Assembly: GCA_009760855.2 (NCBI GenBank)
Contig: WPIO01000004.1
Span: 5,836,501 to 5,900,500, forward strand
DNA from: Cristatella mucedo
Taxonomy: Eukaryota > Bryozoa > Phylactolaemata > Cristatellidae
Direction of reading: 5' to 3'
DNA length: 64,000 bases
The notes beneath the pieces are model-generated. The model was given only the letters and a program-made list of their open reading frames with translations, was not told where the DNA came from and did not search any database. Shown in pieces: positions 36,551 through 52,325 of this stretch; within the stretch, counting starts at the first letter, position 1, and each line of letters starts with the position of its first letter. The translations under genes were made by a program, and so were the position numbers.

Positions 36551-38365
36551 TATTTATATTTGATATGTGACACCCCAAGAGAACCAGATCTCTATCTGAC
36601 ACACTTAACTTATGCTGGAAATAAGTAATGCCAACTGATTCGTGATCAATTGCACGATACCAGCATGCATAAGCAGACAAAGGGTATATCACTCATAGGG
36701 ACTGATCAAAGGCGGTTAGAGACAGCTCGGCTTATAGCTTCTCTCTAGATTTCTTCTGGTCATGAATATCCGGGTGTCAGTTGGGAGCGCCATGCTTTGG
36801 GAGCTTAGAAACTGAACGCACGACCACCATGGGAGTCGAGGTTAGTTAGAGGCTGAGTCTGACACGACCAGAGAGACGGACGAACCGAGCGGCTAAAGTA
36901 CAGCTCGAAGCCCGAGTGGAACGTATTTCATATTAGTGAGCAAGGTAAAGAAGAATGAATTGACCTAAAATGGAGTGATGGAACCTTGAAGTCGTCACGA
37001 TGCTTCATGAGGAGCCAGTGCAGTGCAGTTCGGTGAGAAGTGAAGTATGTGTGCCAGTTTCGACAATCACGACAGACAGACGGTGCAGCAGAATGTTAGC
37101 ACCATCTGTAAGTGCATTGTTGAACCTTCGGGATAGCTTGAAAGTAGTGAGCTGCACCAGTCAAAGTGACGGATATGACGGATGCACGGACCAGCTTGTC
37201 TGTCGATCTCATGTTAGCAAGTCCGAATGAGAATCTGCATCTCTGCTTCCTGTCTAACTTGGGTCAGCTCGTTCCGCCGATGCTGTTCGTTATCTTGTCA
37301 ACAGGGCTTGAAAGTGCACGTATCTTGGTGCACCTTTCGACTACGAGCGGGCATGAGCGCGACACGTCACCTAGGTCGCTTTAGCACAAATAGCCGCCAG
37401 CTGCATTCATGCTATGCTCAAGCAATTATGAAAGCACACCCTTACATAGGCTGCAGGGCTAAGTGTCCACACTGAGTGCGCTCCTAACAGTCTCACTGAA
37501 TACAAACTGCACGAAACAAGCGAGTGTCCCATGCATTGACATAACCTTTTGCAGTTGGATCGAAATTAGAAACTAAATGGCGGCATGGACTCAAGCTTTG
37601 CTCGCAGAGCAAGTCCAGTAACTACAAATGTGCACGCGATCCTGGCTCGTGGTGTTTGAGTGTGAAGCTGTCTGAGCGACTGCTGGCCCATCAGCATCCG
37701 AAGTCACCGAACAGTCAGAAGACCAGGATGTATTGCTATGTTGACAAGGGGCTATCATCACCACATGCCTCAGATCGCACCTTGAGAAGGGCGGAGAAGC
37801 TGAGGGTCGAATGTGACTGCCTCTTTCTTGGAATGACGAGCCCGGTGGTGAGCGCTGCGTTCCGAACCGACAGAGTCCTAAGAATCCAATCAATTATGGC
37901 ACTGCTGTTGTGGTCTTATCCGGTTGCCACTCTTTTTTCTCACAACCGTTTCTCACGAGTCCCATCGAGTTTGCTGTAGCACATGTTCAACCTGTAGCTC
38001 GTCATTAAGATCGGCTTCCAGGAAAATACGCAGTACTAGTCGATAGATCTGTGAAAGAATTGTACGTTCGCGACCAATCGCTGGCGACGCTCGGGCTCCA
38101 GTGGATCTGATGTAATACTACCGAACGCGATCAAGCGATTGGCTAACTGCATCACTCCGCCAACGCGTCGCCTTTTTCTCCGCCTCAATGCAATCAGTTG
38201 CCCATTAGTTCTCTCGTATTCTCTCCTCTCTCACTCTCCTCTCTCCTCCCTCTCTCCTTTCTCACTCCCTCCTCTTTCTCTCCTTTCTCTCTCTCCCTCT
38301 CTCTCATCTCTCACTCTCAGCTATAGATAGCGCTGCCCGCGAATGTTTTACTGCCGCTACGAAGG
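36551..38365. repeat. 1.8-kb duplicated block, copy 2
   Basis: Partner of 27566-29409. It starts two bases after the SINE-ended repeat and ends before GTGCAAGCAGGCGCC. It carries the same antisense L2 fossil and a CT-rich segment shorter than in copy 1. Direct orientation, offset about 8.96-8.99 kb. Confidence 0.95.
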
Positions 38366-39993
38366 GTGCAAGCAGGCGCCTATTATTATATTTATATTAT
38401 TAGTTAGTTCTTATTATTAGTTCTCTCGCATTCCATCCCTCTGTTTACCGAACCAGATAGTGTAGCATTTTTCCAAGTCGTTGCTCTAGATCAAAGGGCG
38501 ACTGACTCAAATTCTCAGGTCGTGCGCTCGCGAACGATGAGCGTGCTCACCTGGCTATGGCCAGCGGACAAGCGGCGGTATTCGGTGACCGCTTCAGCAT
38601 TAGGAAGAGTAGCACCCTGCTGCACTAGGCCCTTGGTATTCCTTTTGGGCTATCGTCAGTTGAAAGCGAGGAAATACTCTCTAGTAAATATCAATAAATC
38701 TCCAAGGAGGAGCCTGGAGATGCCTTCCGAGTTGTAGCGTAATAGCGCGGCGGCCAATAGAGAACTTTTCTTCTTTCTTTCCCAATCGCAGTCGCAGTCC
38801 CTGCTCTACGTCGATGACTCCGGCGGATGTGGCTTCGCGGCGCTTCCCACGCCGCGCGCGCGCGCGCATCCTCCGCCCGCTGCCGCTTCCGCAACGACCG
38901 GGACGACATCTTGTTTTTAGCTCGCCGCTTCGGCCGCCTTCTTTCGCCGCCCGCCTTTTTGTCTCGCGGGCTCCAGTTCCACCAGCGCCGACGCCGAAGA
39001 TGGACGCGCGCGCGCGCTCGCGATTCGCGAGAATGAAGCCGATCTCGAGGGCCGATCTCGGACGGCCGCCGCCGAACGAGTGCCTCGCGCCGCCGCCGCC
39101 GACTCGGAGCGAAACGGCGCGCCAGTTCGTGGAGGGTGGCGCAGCCGTCGTCGCTCGGAGACCGAGCGCGCACTCGGGCCGCACCGAACCGAAGGGCCGC
39201 CACCTCAGCGCGGACGCCGCGGCAGCTCTCGAATGCCACCGACGCGACGCCGGCGGGCGTGGATCGCGCGGCTGCTCGGACGCTGCAGGCTGCGCGCCGC
39301 CTCCCGACACCCGTTTGGCAGCGCCAGCTGCGCGCGCGGGCGGGCGCCCGCGGCTGCTGCTGCTGCGGCGGCGGCTAGAGGCCGCCGCCGCAGCAGCGCG
39401 TTAATGAGCGAGTCGGACGGCGGCGCGCTGCGAGCGAGCCGCCGCGTCCCAGAGGCGGCCGAGGCAGCGCCGACGGAGCTGCCTCGGCCGCCGCGACGGA
39501 CGCTGCGTTTCTGCACTCGCTCATTCCGCTCCGTTCGCATGCCGTTTCGCACGTCGTTTCTCCGTTCGCACGCCGAACTGCGTCCGCCGGCTGCGCGGGC
39601 AGCTTGGGCGTGGCCCGCGCGCGCTCGGATACGCGCGCGCCTGACGCCGCAAAAACAGCGGCAGGTGCGCGAGGCGGCGAGCGCGCAGCTAGAGAGCAAG
39701 AGTGAAGAGGCAGCGTGGTGAAGGAGACTTTTTTGCTCGGACGCCGCCGACTCCGCCGACGCTAGCGACCAAGCGCGTCGCCCACAAGTCGGGACATCTC
39801 GGCGGGGCACGGTCGGTTATCTGGCGACTCTACCGCGACATCGGCGATATCCCGCGACTAGCGTAACCTGAGAGCGAGATTTTAAAACTCGTTTTTGTAC
39901 GAGGAGCATACTACCTCCATCGTCTAGTCGGCTGACGAGCGTTGACAAAATTCAAGGCCTGCATAGGAACACACACGACTGTCAAGCTGCTAA
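38366..39993. other. CpG-rich block (mainly 38.8-39.8 kb), no confident gene
   Basis: Long open frames run on both strands through 38680-39810, as expected for very GC-rich DNA. A reading from the ATG at 39001 is possible, but no family or splice support is seen. Confidence 0.5.
39359..39397. repeat. Perfect 17-bp inverted repeat, 5-base loop
   Basis: Arms GCTGCTGCGGCGGCGGC and complement, loop TAGAG. Confidence 0.9.
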
Positions 39994-40400
39994 TTATAAT
40001 AATAATAACAACACACTTGATAAAGCACCTTGAGAGAACTCAACCCCTTTCTAGGCGCTTTACATTTGCTTAAACAAGAATAACATGCTCAGGGGTGACA
40101 TGTACAGGGTCCGCATGCAAGTGTGGTTAGTGGTAGCATGCGCAGTGTCAGCCTGCATAAGAATGTAAAGGACGAATCACAGTGACCTACTAAATGCTGC
40201 GATAAATATGTGCATTTGTAGCCTTTTTTAAATGTGGTCAAGTCAGGGGACGTCGTGACGCAAGTCGGGAGCGAGTTCCAGGCTTTGGGAGCGTACGAAC
40301 TAAAGGCACTGTCTCCAAAGGATTTGAGGTTTTACGAAGTTAAGTAAACAGTTTGATTCCGAAAAGCGAGTGGTACTATGCTTAGCCTTGTGGGGCAGTA
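39994..40400 (-). mobile_element. L2-like LINE 3' end
   Basis: Plus strand shows an ATA-rich start, CACTTGATAAAGCACCTTGA, TTTCTAGGCGCTTTACATTT, the 3' UTR, and GAGTTCCAGGCTTTGGGAGC. Breaks off at about 40400 against a plus-oriented LINE remnant. Confidence 0.88.
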
Positions 40401-40439
40401 GATCTGATACTTTACGCTGTTGCGACATTGCATCTAGAC

Positions 40440-40617
40440 TTATCCATCGCCCTTCATTCAGAACTCTCTTGTCATTTGCAATTAATCGTCGGCAACTGGT
40501 GAAAAGCTCAGCGGCTCGTCAGGCCTGTCGTCTGCGGTATTCCTGCCACACCGCACCAGTGGCATCCGAACTTCGCCGGCTCCCAGTCAAGTGCCGAATC
40601 GACTTCAAGAGCCTCTC
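40440..40617 (+). mobile_element. LINE C-terminal remnant running into a CT array
   Basis: Reads RRQLVKSSAARQACRLRYSC then LRRLPVKCRIDFKSLSHTLS, matching the RLQLVQNSAARLVCRER...LPVKQRIDFKVLSLTF stretch of the LINEs. Coding sequence passes straight into the (CT)n array. Head-to-head with the minus-strand L2 at 39994. Confidence 0.7.
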
Positions 40618-40821
<204 letters not shown>

Positions 40822-40832
<11 letters not shown>

Positions 40833-40882
40833 TCGTTACCAAGTGGCGATCCCTCGTTACCAAGTGGCGTCCCTCGTTACCA
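40822..40882 (+). repeat. Three tandem copies of a 21-bp unit
   Basis: GTGGCGATCCCTCGTTACCA plus A repeated at 40822 and 40843, with a 2-base-shorter third copy from 40864. Confidence 0.95.
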
Positions 40883-41778
40883 GCGCCAAGTGCTGCTCGA
40901 AGGCAGCTGCTCGCATCTCGCTGGCCACTCCCACTTTTCGAGGCCATACTCTGAAATTACGGAGGACGTGCGAGTTTGCCTGACGCCGCGGTTTGCTGCC
41001 CATCCGGTCGTGGCCCTTCCCCCTCTCCTCGGATGACTTTGGGCTGCCGGGACCGGGAACTTCCGGTCCCTGCGAGCTGAGCCGCGGCTCGGATCTGATC
41101 GGCCCTGCACGGCCGGCGCCCGGTCGCGGAGTCCCGGATGCGGTCACAAATCGGTGTCGGTCTTCGGCGTCGGCGGCGAGACGGTTGCGGTGGTGGCGGC
41201 GCTGACGGCAAAGTCGGCGGGTCCGTAGCGCCAATAGCGACCGACGCCGCGATTCCTAAAGTCACTGGCGGGGCAGTAATCAGCTCAAGTAACATGTTCA
41301 AACGTTCGCTGCCGAAAAGGAGGCAAACACTAGCGAGCGAACAATGGCGGGCGTCAACAAACCGGCGGCGAGCCGTGTTTTCGCTTGCGTTTCGCCTGTT
41401 TGCTCTCTGCGGCGGCGGCGGCGGGCAGTCACTCTGCCCGAGCGTTGAGGCAAGGCGAGCTTTCTATCGGCAGCTTCCCACCGGATGCGCGCGACCCAAT
41501 TTGCGGACCAAATTAGGCGTATCTCGGTAGTGCGATCTCGAAACGCAGCCGCGGCTGGAAAGGGAAAAGACTCGCACGACCAACGTCAGGCGTCGCGTTA
41601 CAGGAAAACATGGAGTAGTACGCATATTTTTTTCTAGCTGTACAGCCATGCAAGAGCTGTCCTATAATCTTAGGAAGAGTTTTGCCTTTCAGCGGGCTCA
41701 ACGGAAAAGGAGAAGTCTCGGAGGCGCGGAGGGGCGAAGAGGAAGCGCGAGAGAGGAAGGCAAGCTGCCCGTCAACGA
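40883..41778. other. CpG-rich, no confident gene
   Basis: Open frames on both strands; no recognisable protein. Confidence 0.45.
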
Positions 41779-41944
41779 AGTGAGAGAGCAAGAGAGGGAG
41801 AGAGAAAGAGAGAGAGACAGAGAGAGAGAAAGAGAGAGAGAGCGTGAGAGAGAGAGAGAGCGAGAGAGGGAGAGAGACCGAGAAAGAGAGACCGAGAGAG
41901 AGAGAAAGAGAGAGAGACGGAGAGAGAGAGGGGGAAGGAAGAGG

Positions 41945-41975
<31 letters not shown>

Positions 41976-42064
41976 GAGAGAGACGGGGAGAGACGGAGAG
42001 AGACCAAGAGAGACAGAGAGAGACAGAGAGAGACATAGGGAGAGAGAGAGGGGGAGAGAGAGAC

Positions 42065-42103
<39 letters not shown>

Positions 42104-42111
42104 GGGCGAGA

Positions 42112-42197
<86 letters not shown>

Positions 42198-42228
42198 AGG
42201 AGAGAGAGAAAGAGAGAGGGAGAAAGAG

Positions 42229-42259
<31 letters not shown>

Positions 42260-42420
42260 CGTGAGAAAGAGAGAGAGAGAGAGAGAGACGCCGCGAGAAG
42301 AGATAGACATATGGGAGGGAAGGAAGAGAGAAGAAAGGAGATAGAGAGAAAAAATTCAGCAGACGAGGTAGAGAGAGAGCGAGAGAGAGAGAGAGAGATA
42401 GAAAGAGAGAACAGAAGAGG
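41779..42420 (-). repeat. 640-base interrupted (GA)n purine tract
   Basis: Almost pure purine on plus (CT on minus), built of GAGAGA with GAC, GAAA and GCGA interruptions. The only long array here with the pyrimidines on the minus strand. Long mirror-symmetric purine tracts can form triplex DNA. Confidence 0.97.
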
Positions 42421-43659
42421 GAAATAAGGTGAAAAGAGACGCATAGAAAAGACAGAAGAGATAGAGGAGTGAAAAGGAGAAGAGGTGGAGTGGGCGCGTG
42501 AGAGACGCAGAGGGCGAGTGAGCGAGCGAGTGATTGAGTGGCGAGGAAGGATGAAGTATGAAGAAAGAAGGTAAGGAAACGCAAATACTGAAGCGAACAG
42601 GGTATTGGTAAGACTACTGTTTGAAAGAGCCACCGTAGCTCGCACAATCAAGATTAGGAAGTCTTGACATCGAGGCAAGATTATCGTCCGACGTAGGAGT
42701 CGAGCGCAAAGAATGCAATTCCAGGCCGCAGTTAGCGGCGCTGGCCTGGCCTGGCCGGCCGACGTTCGCTCCTCCTACGCACGAGAGGCTACAACTTTAT
42801 AAAAGAAATACGGAGCTTCGTCAAGTAGACGTCGGCAATCAGCCAAAAGAAGGGCGCCGATAGGTCGCAGTTTGACTCGCTACAGCCTCGTAACAGCTGA
42901 CGCGAAGCGCCTCTACGACACACTGGCAGACCGTCGCGCAGAGAGCTGCACAGAGCTGCTGCAGGCGGCACAGTCTCGCCTTACTGACGGACCAAATCGG
43001 AAGTCGCACGTGACTACGTGAATGAATATCCTGCCGTTCGTAAGAGCCCGATTATCGCGGCTCGTTCGTATGCGGTCTCCATTTCAAAGTCAGCGGCCAA
43101 GCTCAAATGTTTATAACCCCATGGCATAGCACTATATTCTCGTTGCAGTCTCGTCGTACGCATGCGTGTGCATGCCTACGTGCGTACGTGCGGACTTGCG
43201 AGCGTGCTTGTTTGTAGGAGTTTGTACAGGTTGCGCGCGTATGTACGCACTTGTACGTCGCAATCCCACTCGTTGCTAGCGTCCATCAGTGTGACGTAAG
43301 CTGCCGCGCGATCTGAAAAGCTTGCGCGGCAGCTTCGACGAGCCGTTCGCCGCGCAGCACTACGTGTCGCTGGCAGCCTTCCCAGCATGCGTCGCTGAAT
43401 GCCGATGCCGGAACTTCGCGACACGCGGCCGCGCACAGCTCGCCGCTTCGCAGCCGCTTCGCTCGTCGGTCGTCGGACGGACGGACCGCCAAGATCTGAA
43501 GACGCGCGCCGCCACGCCGCAGCTTGGAGAAGAACGCGTGAGCCGCCGCCGCAACTCGAAGCCGAGGCAGCGAGCGGCAGAACTCGCTCGCAGCGGCGGC
43601 AGAACTCGTTTGCAAAGGCCGAGGCTGCGGCGGTGGCCCCAACCCGGGCGGACGCGTGT
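42421..43659. other. No gene recognised
   Basis: Purine-rich to about 42560, then mixed and GC-rich. A GTACGTGCG-type alternating stretch is at 43150-43260. Confidence 0.4.
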
Positions 43660-46751
<3,092 letters not shown>

Positions 46752-46753
<2 letters not shown>

Positions 46754-47089
46754 GCTCAGACCTGCCGTTGACAGGCTGACTGACAGCGACATCCCACGCG
46801 GGCCTCATTACGAGGCTTTGCATATCTTCAATGCGAGGCTCTTTCAGTCGCGCCTCTCCGATAATCTTGCCTCAACGCTCTTTTAGAATGCATATGGGCC
46901 CGTAGGGCCCGTAGAAAGCCCTAGGAGGGTCAGCAGAGCGCCAAAGGCTCGCCTGGTGTGCGGCTGTAATAGCGCTCTAGCTTCCGCTCGTCGCGTACAA
47001 TGTTATGCGGGCACAATGCTTCATCGACCGCTGTTCACATGTCCGGTAGCTTAAAGACGCAGCCTCTGAAGTTTTACACGCCTCCTAGC
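46752..47089. other. No gene recognised
   Basis: Unique sequence between two CT arrays. Confidence 0.4.
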
Positions 47090-47525
<436 letters not shown>

Positions 47526-47597
47526 GCGCTCTTTCTTTCGAGCACGTGCAGCTTTTCGCGAGCTTCTCACACAGAGATCGCGGCTCGCGTTCTTTTC

Positions 47598-47655
47598 GAG
47601 CAGCGATTCATTCAGCGATTCATTCATTCAGCGATTCAGCGATTCATTCAGCTCG
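47598..47655 (+). repeat. Short ATTCATTCAGCG minisatellite
   Basis: GCGATTCATTCA-type units repeated about five times with variable ATTC number. Confidence 0.9.
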
Positions 47656-47994
47656 CTGCATTCTCCTCCGTCCGCTGTTCGCTCTTCTCCCGCGCGCTCC
47701 TTCACCTTTCGCCGAACGATGCAGCGTCCTTGGGGTCCTGCTGAAGTCATACCGACTTTCTGGGCGGAAATCAGAAACTCTCGACCGCACAGCAAAACGC
47801 TGCGCCGCAGTGCAAACGGTGGCGCGCCCAGGCGGGTTGCGGAAGACTCGAAAGAAGGAAAAAATTGGTTAATCGTAAAAGCCATCGCTTGTCAGCGATC
47901 AGTGAGTGCGCCTTCGACGCAGTCAGGAGCGCGCGCGGGCGTGCTCTTGGAAACGCGCGCTCGGATCTAGGCCGCAAGTAGAAACTCGCGATTT

Positions 47995-48390
47995 AGTTCA
48001 AGGAAGTGTTCTGGATGTCGGAACACTTCTTGAAACTAAATGACGATAAAACCAAACTTCTGCTTATAGGACACCCTAAGCGTGTAACTGGATTAAAAAG
48101 CCAGACTGTGGAATTCGCTTCCACAATTCTTATGCAACGACAACTACTCTCCAGCTGCCGACTATGTCCTTTTCAGCGGTCCTGAGCTGCCACTTCTATG
48201 CTACTCACTACCTCAACTGTTCTCCTGACTCTGCTATGCTTCCCACTTTCTCTTTGTTGCTTGAGACGAAGTCTGTTGGCTCTTGAATGCGTACCGAAAG
48301 CCGCTCAGGCTGTGAGTGCGCTATACAAAACTCTCATGCGTAACACCCACGTGGTCTTAGCGGAGTTACAGACTGAGATACATTACACAT
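47995..48390 (+). mobile_element. Family B LINE, internally deleted
   Basis: Begins W(M)SEHFLKLNDDKTKLLLIG then HPKRVTG, jumps near 48100 to the 3' region, and ends with the shared HATHYLNCSPDSA-like reading and GAGTTACAGACTGAGATACA-TTAC. The internal deletion joins the post-YADD region directly to the C-terminal region. Confidence 0.85.
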
Positions 48391-49924
48391 TGCAATGCTC
48401 AATGACTGATGGGCCACCGACCGTCGGTCGCGGCCGCGGCGCGGCATCGCTGTTTCATCGGAGACCGGTTGGACTGCTGAAGGCCTCGGCAGCACGCCAA
48501 TACGCAGTAGACGACTCATCGCGGAGTGTCGCCGGTCACGCTCGGAGCGGCTAGCGTCGCGACCGATCAACCGACCGCGAGTCTGCCGGCGTCACATCAA
48601 TCTTTCTCATCTGCGCCGCGATAGCCCACAGGCTGATTCATCAAAGAGACGACGGCCATTATCGCGGCGCCTTATCTGCTTGGCCTCGTCGCATTGTGCG
48701 CGGAGCTCGCGGGCGCCGCTCGGCTGAGCTCCGCCGCCACAGGCGCGGCACCCAAGCGATCGGGCGCCTCCCATCCGCCCCTCTCTCTGCCGACCACCAG
48801 TACGTCCCGCCAGTACTGCCCGCCATCGCAACCCTCTCGCTGCTCGAGTTCCAAGAGCTTCACTCGAGGGGCGTCGGACGCGTCTCGCGCGCGGCTGCTG
48901 TTGAACTGGGTGCGAAGCGCGGGAGGGAGGGGGGCGAGGAAGGGGCGTGTGTCGTGCCAGTCTCTTCCATTGCTCCTCTCTCGGTCGCACGTGCATAGAG
49001 ATCCCATTTAGACATTTAGACATTCTGCGCTGCTTCTTGTATGCTTTCTTGTATGCTTTCATCTCATTCTAATACAGAAGCACTAAACTTTAAATCCTAA
49101 ACCCTAAATCCAGAAACTAAATCCGGAAAGTCGAGCACAAAAACTAATACGATTTCTAACAGCTAAACCCTGACCCATAAACCCGAAAAACACACACAAC
49201 CCCTGAACACTGCAACCGAAGTAATTAATCCTAAGGTAAAACGAGATAGCTGTAAAACGTATTTACTTAACGTAAATATAAACGGGCGCTTGCGACCGTG
49301 TTGAGCAGCAGATGTTGCTACGGCCTCAGTGCACCTGGCAGAAACTGCCCTGCAAACTGCTCTGTGCATAAATGATGACGCCGTATTAGCTGCCTTCATC
49401 TCCTCCTCGGTTGAGTCGTCACGCGGTCAGCGGACGCGGCGGCGGCGCCTCCGTGCAATACTCGCGAGCTCCGATCCGAGCTGCTCCGTCCCTGGGAGCG
49501 GCGGTGCAGAATTGAGCAGAGCTGCGGGCGTGCCTTTTGGAACCTCCTCTGCTGCGCGCGCGCGCGATGCGGGCGAACGCGGCGAACGCGACCTGCGACA
49601 CTCGCCAGCCTCGAAAGCCTCCAAGCTCGCCTTCCGATGCGACAGCCGTCCGCCGGCGAGCTGGAGCGGCTGCACGCAGCGCGACGCTCGCGCGCGCGAG
49701 CGTCGCGCCGCGTGCGGCTTCGCAGCTTTTTCGCCAGTCGCTTCGCAGTGCGCGCGCCGCGGGCCACCGCCACTCGCCGCGCGGCGCAGGCATGGCGCAA
49801 AACGTGGCCAAGAAGCCGGAAAACGGCGTCTGCTAACTGTAAAAAGCGTCAGACGCGAACTCGCGAGCCGAGCACGAGCCGCTGCACTCGTCTCGCGGCT
49901 TAGGACCCAGCACGTAATGTAATG
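48391..49924. other. CpG-rich blocks around an AT-rich segment with CCCTAAA-like words
   Basis: 48420-48960 and 49430-49900 are CpG-rich with open frames. 49080-49195 contains AAACCCTAAATCC and CTAAACCCTGACCC words, degenerate and not a regular telomeric array. No gene recognised. Confidence 0.45.
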
Positions 49925-50395
49925 TAATGTATCTCCGTCAGTAACTCCACAAAGTCATAAAGACCATGTGGGTGTTACGCAGGAGAGTTTTTATAGCGCG
50001 CTCACAGCCTAAGCGGCTTTTGGTACGCATTCGGTAACCAGCAGACTTCGTCTCACGCAACAAAGAGAAAGTGGGAAGCATAGCAGAGTTAGGAGAGCAG
50101 TTGAGGTAGTGAGTAGCATAGAAGTAGCAGTTCAGGACCGCTGAAAAAGATGTGCCATAGTCGGCAGTTGGAGAGTAGATGTCGTTGCGTAAGAATTGTG
50201 GAAGCGAATTCCACAGTCTAGGACCTGCAGAGCTAAAGCTTCTGTCGCCAACTGTCTTTAAGCGGAGGAATGGGACGGCTAATTTATTTTCCACACAGGA
50301 CCTGAGGGCGCGAACAGGCTGAAACTGATGCAGCAGTTCAGCTAGGTGCGAAGGAGCCAAGCCGTGGCGGGCCTTGTGGGTCAGCGTAAGAACTT
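49925..50395 (-). mobile_element. Family B LINE 3' region, best copy
   Basis: One minus-strand frame of 164 codons reads LTLTHKARHGLAPSHLAELL, ENKLAVPFLRLKTVGDRSFS, SAGPRLWNSLPQFLRN, then the HYLNCSPNSAMLPTFSLLRE part. The 'K..GLAP.HL..L' and 'GDRSFS.AGPRLWNSLP' blocks are the usual C-terminal signature of CR1/L2-type LINEs. The 3' end carries (TAATG)n (ATTAC on the LINE strand), defining the family B tail. Confidence 0.88.
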
Positions 50396-50843
50396 CCGCC
50401 CGCCGCGAGACCGGCAGTAGCTGCTGCTGCATCGGCTTCGTCCAGCCAGCGCTTCTGCCGAGCCATCTATCGCAGACCGTCGCTGTTCGGCCGGTGCGGC
50501 AGGGCTGCGGCCTGCGGCGACCGCTGTCGTACGAGACGCCCGCCGCCTCCAGCTGCTAGTGGCTGCCCTCATAATGCACGGCGGCGCGGGCCTGCCACTC
50601 CGCCTGCCTGCGAGCGGCACAGCTGCCAGCGTTTCGCGATACTCTTTTCTTGCCCTCGGCGGCGGCGTCCGCACGCTCGCCGCCGGCTCGCAACTGGAAA
50701 GCCGTCGCAGCGGACGGAACGCAATCGCTACGGGCGGGGAGGGGGCGGGCGGGACGGGGCGTGCAGCAGCGGGCGCGGCCCGACGACATGCGGGGATGCA
50801 TGGAATAGGGTGGCCTTAATCGAAGAATGTAAATGAATCTCGC

Positions 50844-50849
50844 TTTATT
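50844..50849 (-). promoter_or_regulatory. Polyadenylation signal for the Id-like gene
   Basis: Minus-strand AATAAA about 735 bases beyond the proposed stop codon (51585). It is the first canonical hexamer I saw downstream on that strand. It would end the mRNA near 50820-50830, giving a 3' UTR of about 750 bases. Confidence 0.5.
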
Positions 50850-51584
50850 GCCAGCGTCTCATAGATCGGCACGACCGCCAGCGGTCGCGCCCTCAGCTCT
50901 CGCGCCGTCGCTTCGCGGCGCGGCTCTGCTCGGCTGCCGAAGCGGCCGCCGGCCCGAGGCTCCGAGATATCTGTCTAAGACGGATGGCGATCTCCTCACG
51001 CTCCCGTTTCGTCGAGTTTCGCCGCTCCGGTTCGTCAAGAGAGAAAGCGAGCGTGCGAGAGAGGCCGGTCGAGCCTTCGGCGGCCGCGCTTCGCGTGGCG
51101 CCGCGACCTCGATCGTCGCCGCCGCCGCAGCAGCAGCGGCGGAAGCAAATGCAGCATCACGCCGCCGGAGCCTCGATCTCGCCGCCGGAGCCTCGATCCT
51201 GACTTCGATCGACGGCGCGCGCTTCCAGGCCAGGCGCCAGTGCGCTGGCGCTTCCTGCACCGGGGTGGCGGGGCGGGGCTGGCTCGCGTCGGCGCAGCGG
51301 GCAACGTTTTCGACGCCAGCGCGTCGTCATCATCGTCATCCACAAAGTTCGGCTCGATGCCACGCCCCGGCCCCCCCCCCCCCCCGCGCTCGTGCCACGA
51401 GCGCGCGCGCGCGGAGAGCGAGCGTCTCTCTCGCTGCTCGTCCTCTCAATCTGCTGCGAACGGATCGCAGCGGCCGCCGCGATCGTCGGATCGTCGGCCG
51501 CTGCGGATACGGCGTCGCACCTCATTCTGTCTCCTCTTGCGGCATCCGAGGCGAATTGCCCGATCCGGCGAATCGACGCACTCC

Positions 51585-52182
51585 TCATACGGCCGACGCC
51601 TCGTCGTCCTTGACCTGCCATCACAAGCGAAGAGCGCTGCACTAGCGACCACCGCGACGGGCGCCGAGGGGGCGGCTGCGGCAGAGCGTTGGCGAACGCC
51701 ATCTTCCTCCAGTCACCGATCGCGAGGGCCCGGCCTAACCGGACCAGCCGCGCAGGTCTGTCTACCCGCCTCCGGCGCGACGCATTCCCGATCGCGGCTC
51801 GGCAGCGGCGGCGGAGCGATCGCGCGCGGCGCGGCGGGGAGCGTACCTGCGCGTCCATGCGGTTCAGGTCGGTGCACTCGGCGAGGGGCATCTTGGTGGG
51901 CGCACCGCCGGCGCCGGCGGCAGTGGGCGCCGGCGGCGCGTCGAGGGCGTCGGTCAGGTCGAGGATGTAGTCGATGACGCTCTGCAGCAGCTGCGTCTTG
52001 TTCATCCTGCGCTCGCCGCCGTCCGGAACCAACTCTCGCAGCTTGCCGAACAGCGCCTGCATCTGAGCCTCGTCGCCGCGGCCCTGCGCCCTGCACGCTG
52101 CCTTGAAGCCGGCGCCGCTCGACTGGCGCGCCGAGTCCTTGCGGAGCACGGCGCCGCCGCACGGCTGATCCATCGCCTTCAT
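51585..52182 (-). CDS. Id/extramacrochaetae-type HLH transcription inhibitor, two exons
   Basis: Dominant-negative helix-loop-helix protein of the Id/emc family: it dimerises with E-protein class bHLH factors in the nucleus and, lacking a basic region, blocks their DNA binding. Exon 1 (52182-51847) encodes 112 residues. Residues about 41-80 are the HLH: MQALFGKLRELVPDG (helix 1), a short loop with GERRMNK, and TQLLQSVIDYILDLTDAL (helix 2). Upstream is a short Ser/Gly/Ala-rich tail without a basic DNA-contact region. An Ala/Pro linker then leads to PLAECTDLNRMDAQ, which parallels the 'PL..LN' segment before the conserved intron of vertebrate Id genes. Donor CAG/GTACGC. Proposed exon 2 (51614-51585) follows TTCGCTTGTGATGGCAG and gives VKDDEASAV-stop, the same short hydrophilic tail style. 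Intron 232 bases, phase 0. Total 121 residues, within the family's usual size. The first ATG (52182) is chosen; one three codons later has a better context. Exon 1 is near certain, exon 2 likely. Confidence 0.9.
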
Positions 52183-52325
52183 CGCTTTCGAGTCTGCGAC
52201 GCTACTAGACTGACGGCTGCGCTCCCCAAGACGCTCGGCGCGCGCGCGCGAGTAGACGCCTGCAGCACCAGACGACGGACGGGCTGCGTGCGGAGCAGAA
52301 TCTGGTAGGCGGCGCGGCCGGGCCG

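Noticed and set aside
41648-42678. Open frames of 259-326 codons (Arg-Glu or Ser-Leu repeats)
   Set aside because: Direct products of the purine/pyrimidine tract; no stops can arise in GA repeats.
51035-51343. Minus frame starting with an Asp run as alternative Id exon 2
   Set aside because: It lacks an adequate acceptor (upstream is a G-run on that strand). The 51614-51585 exon has a better acceptor, fits phase 0 and is nearer.
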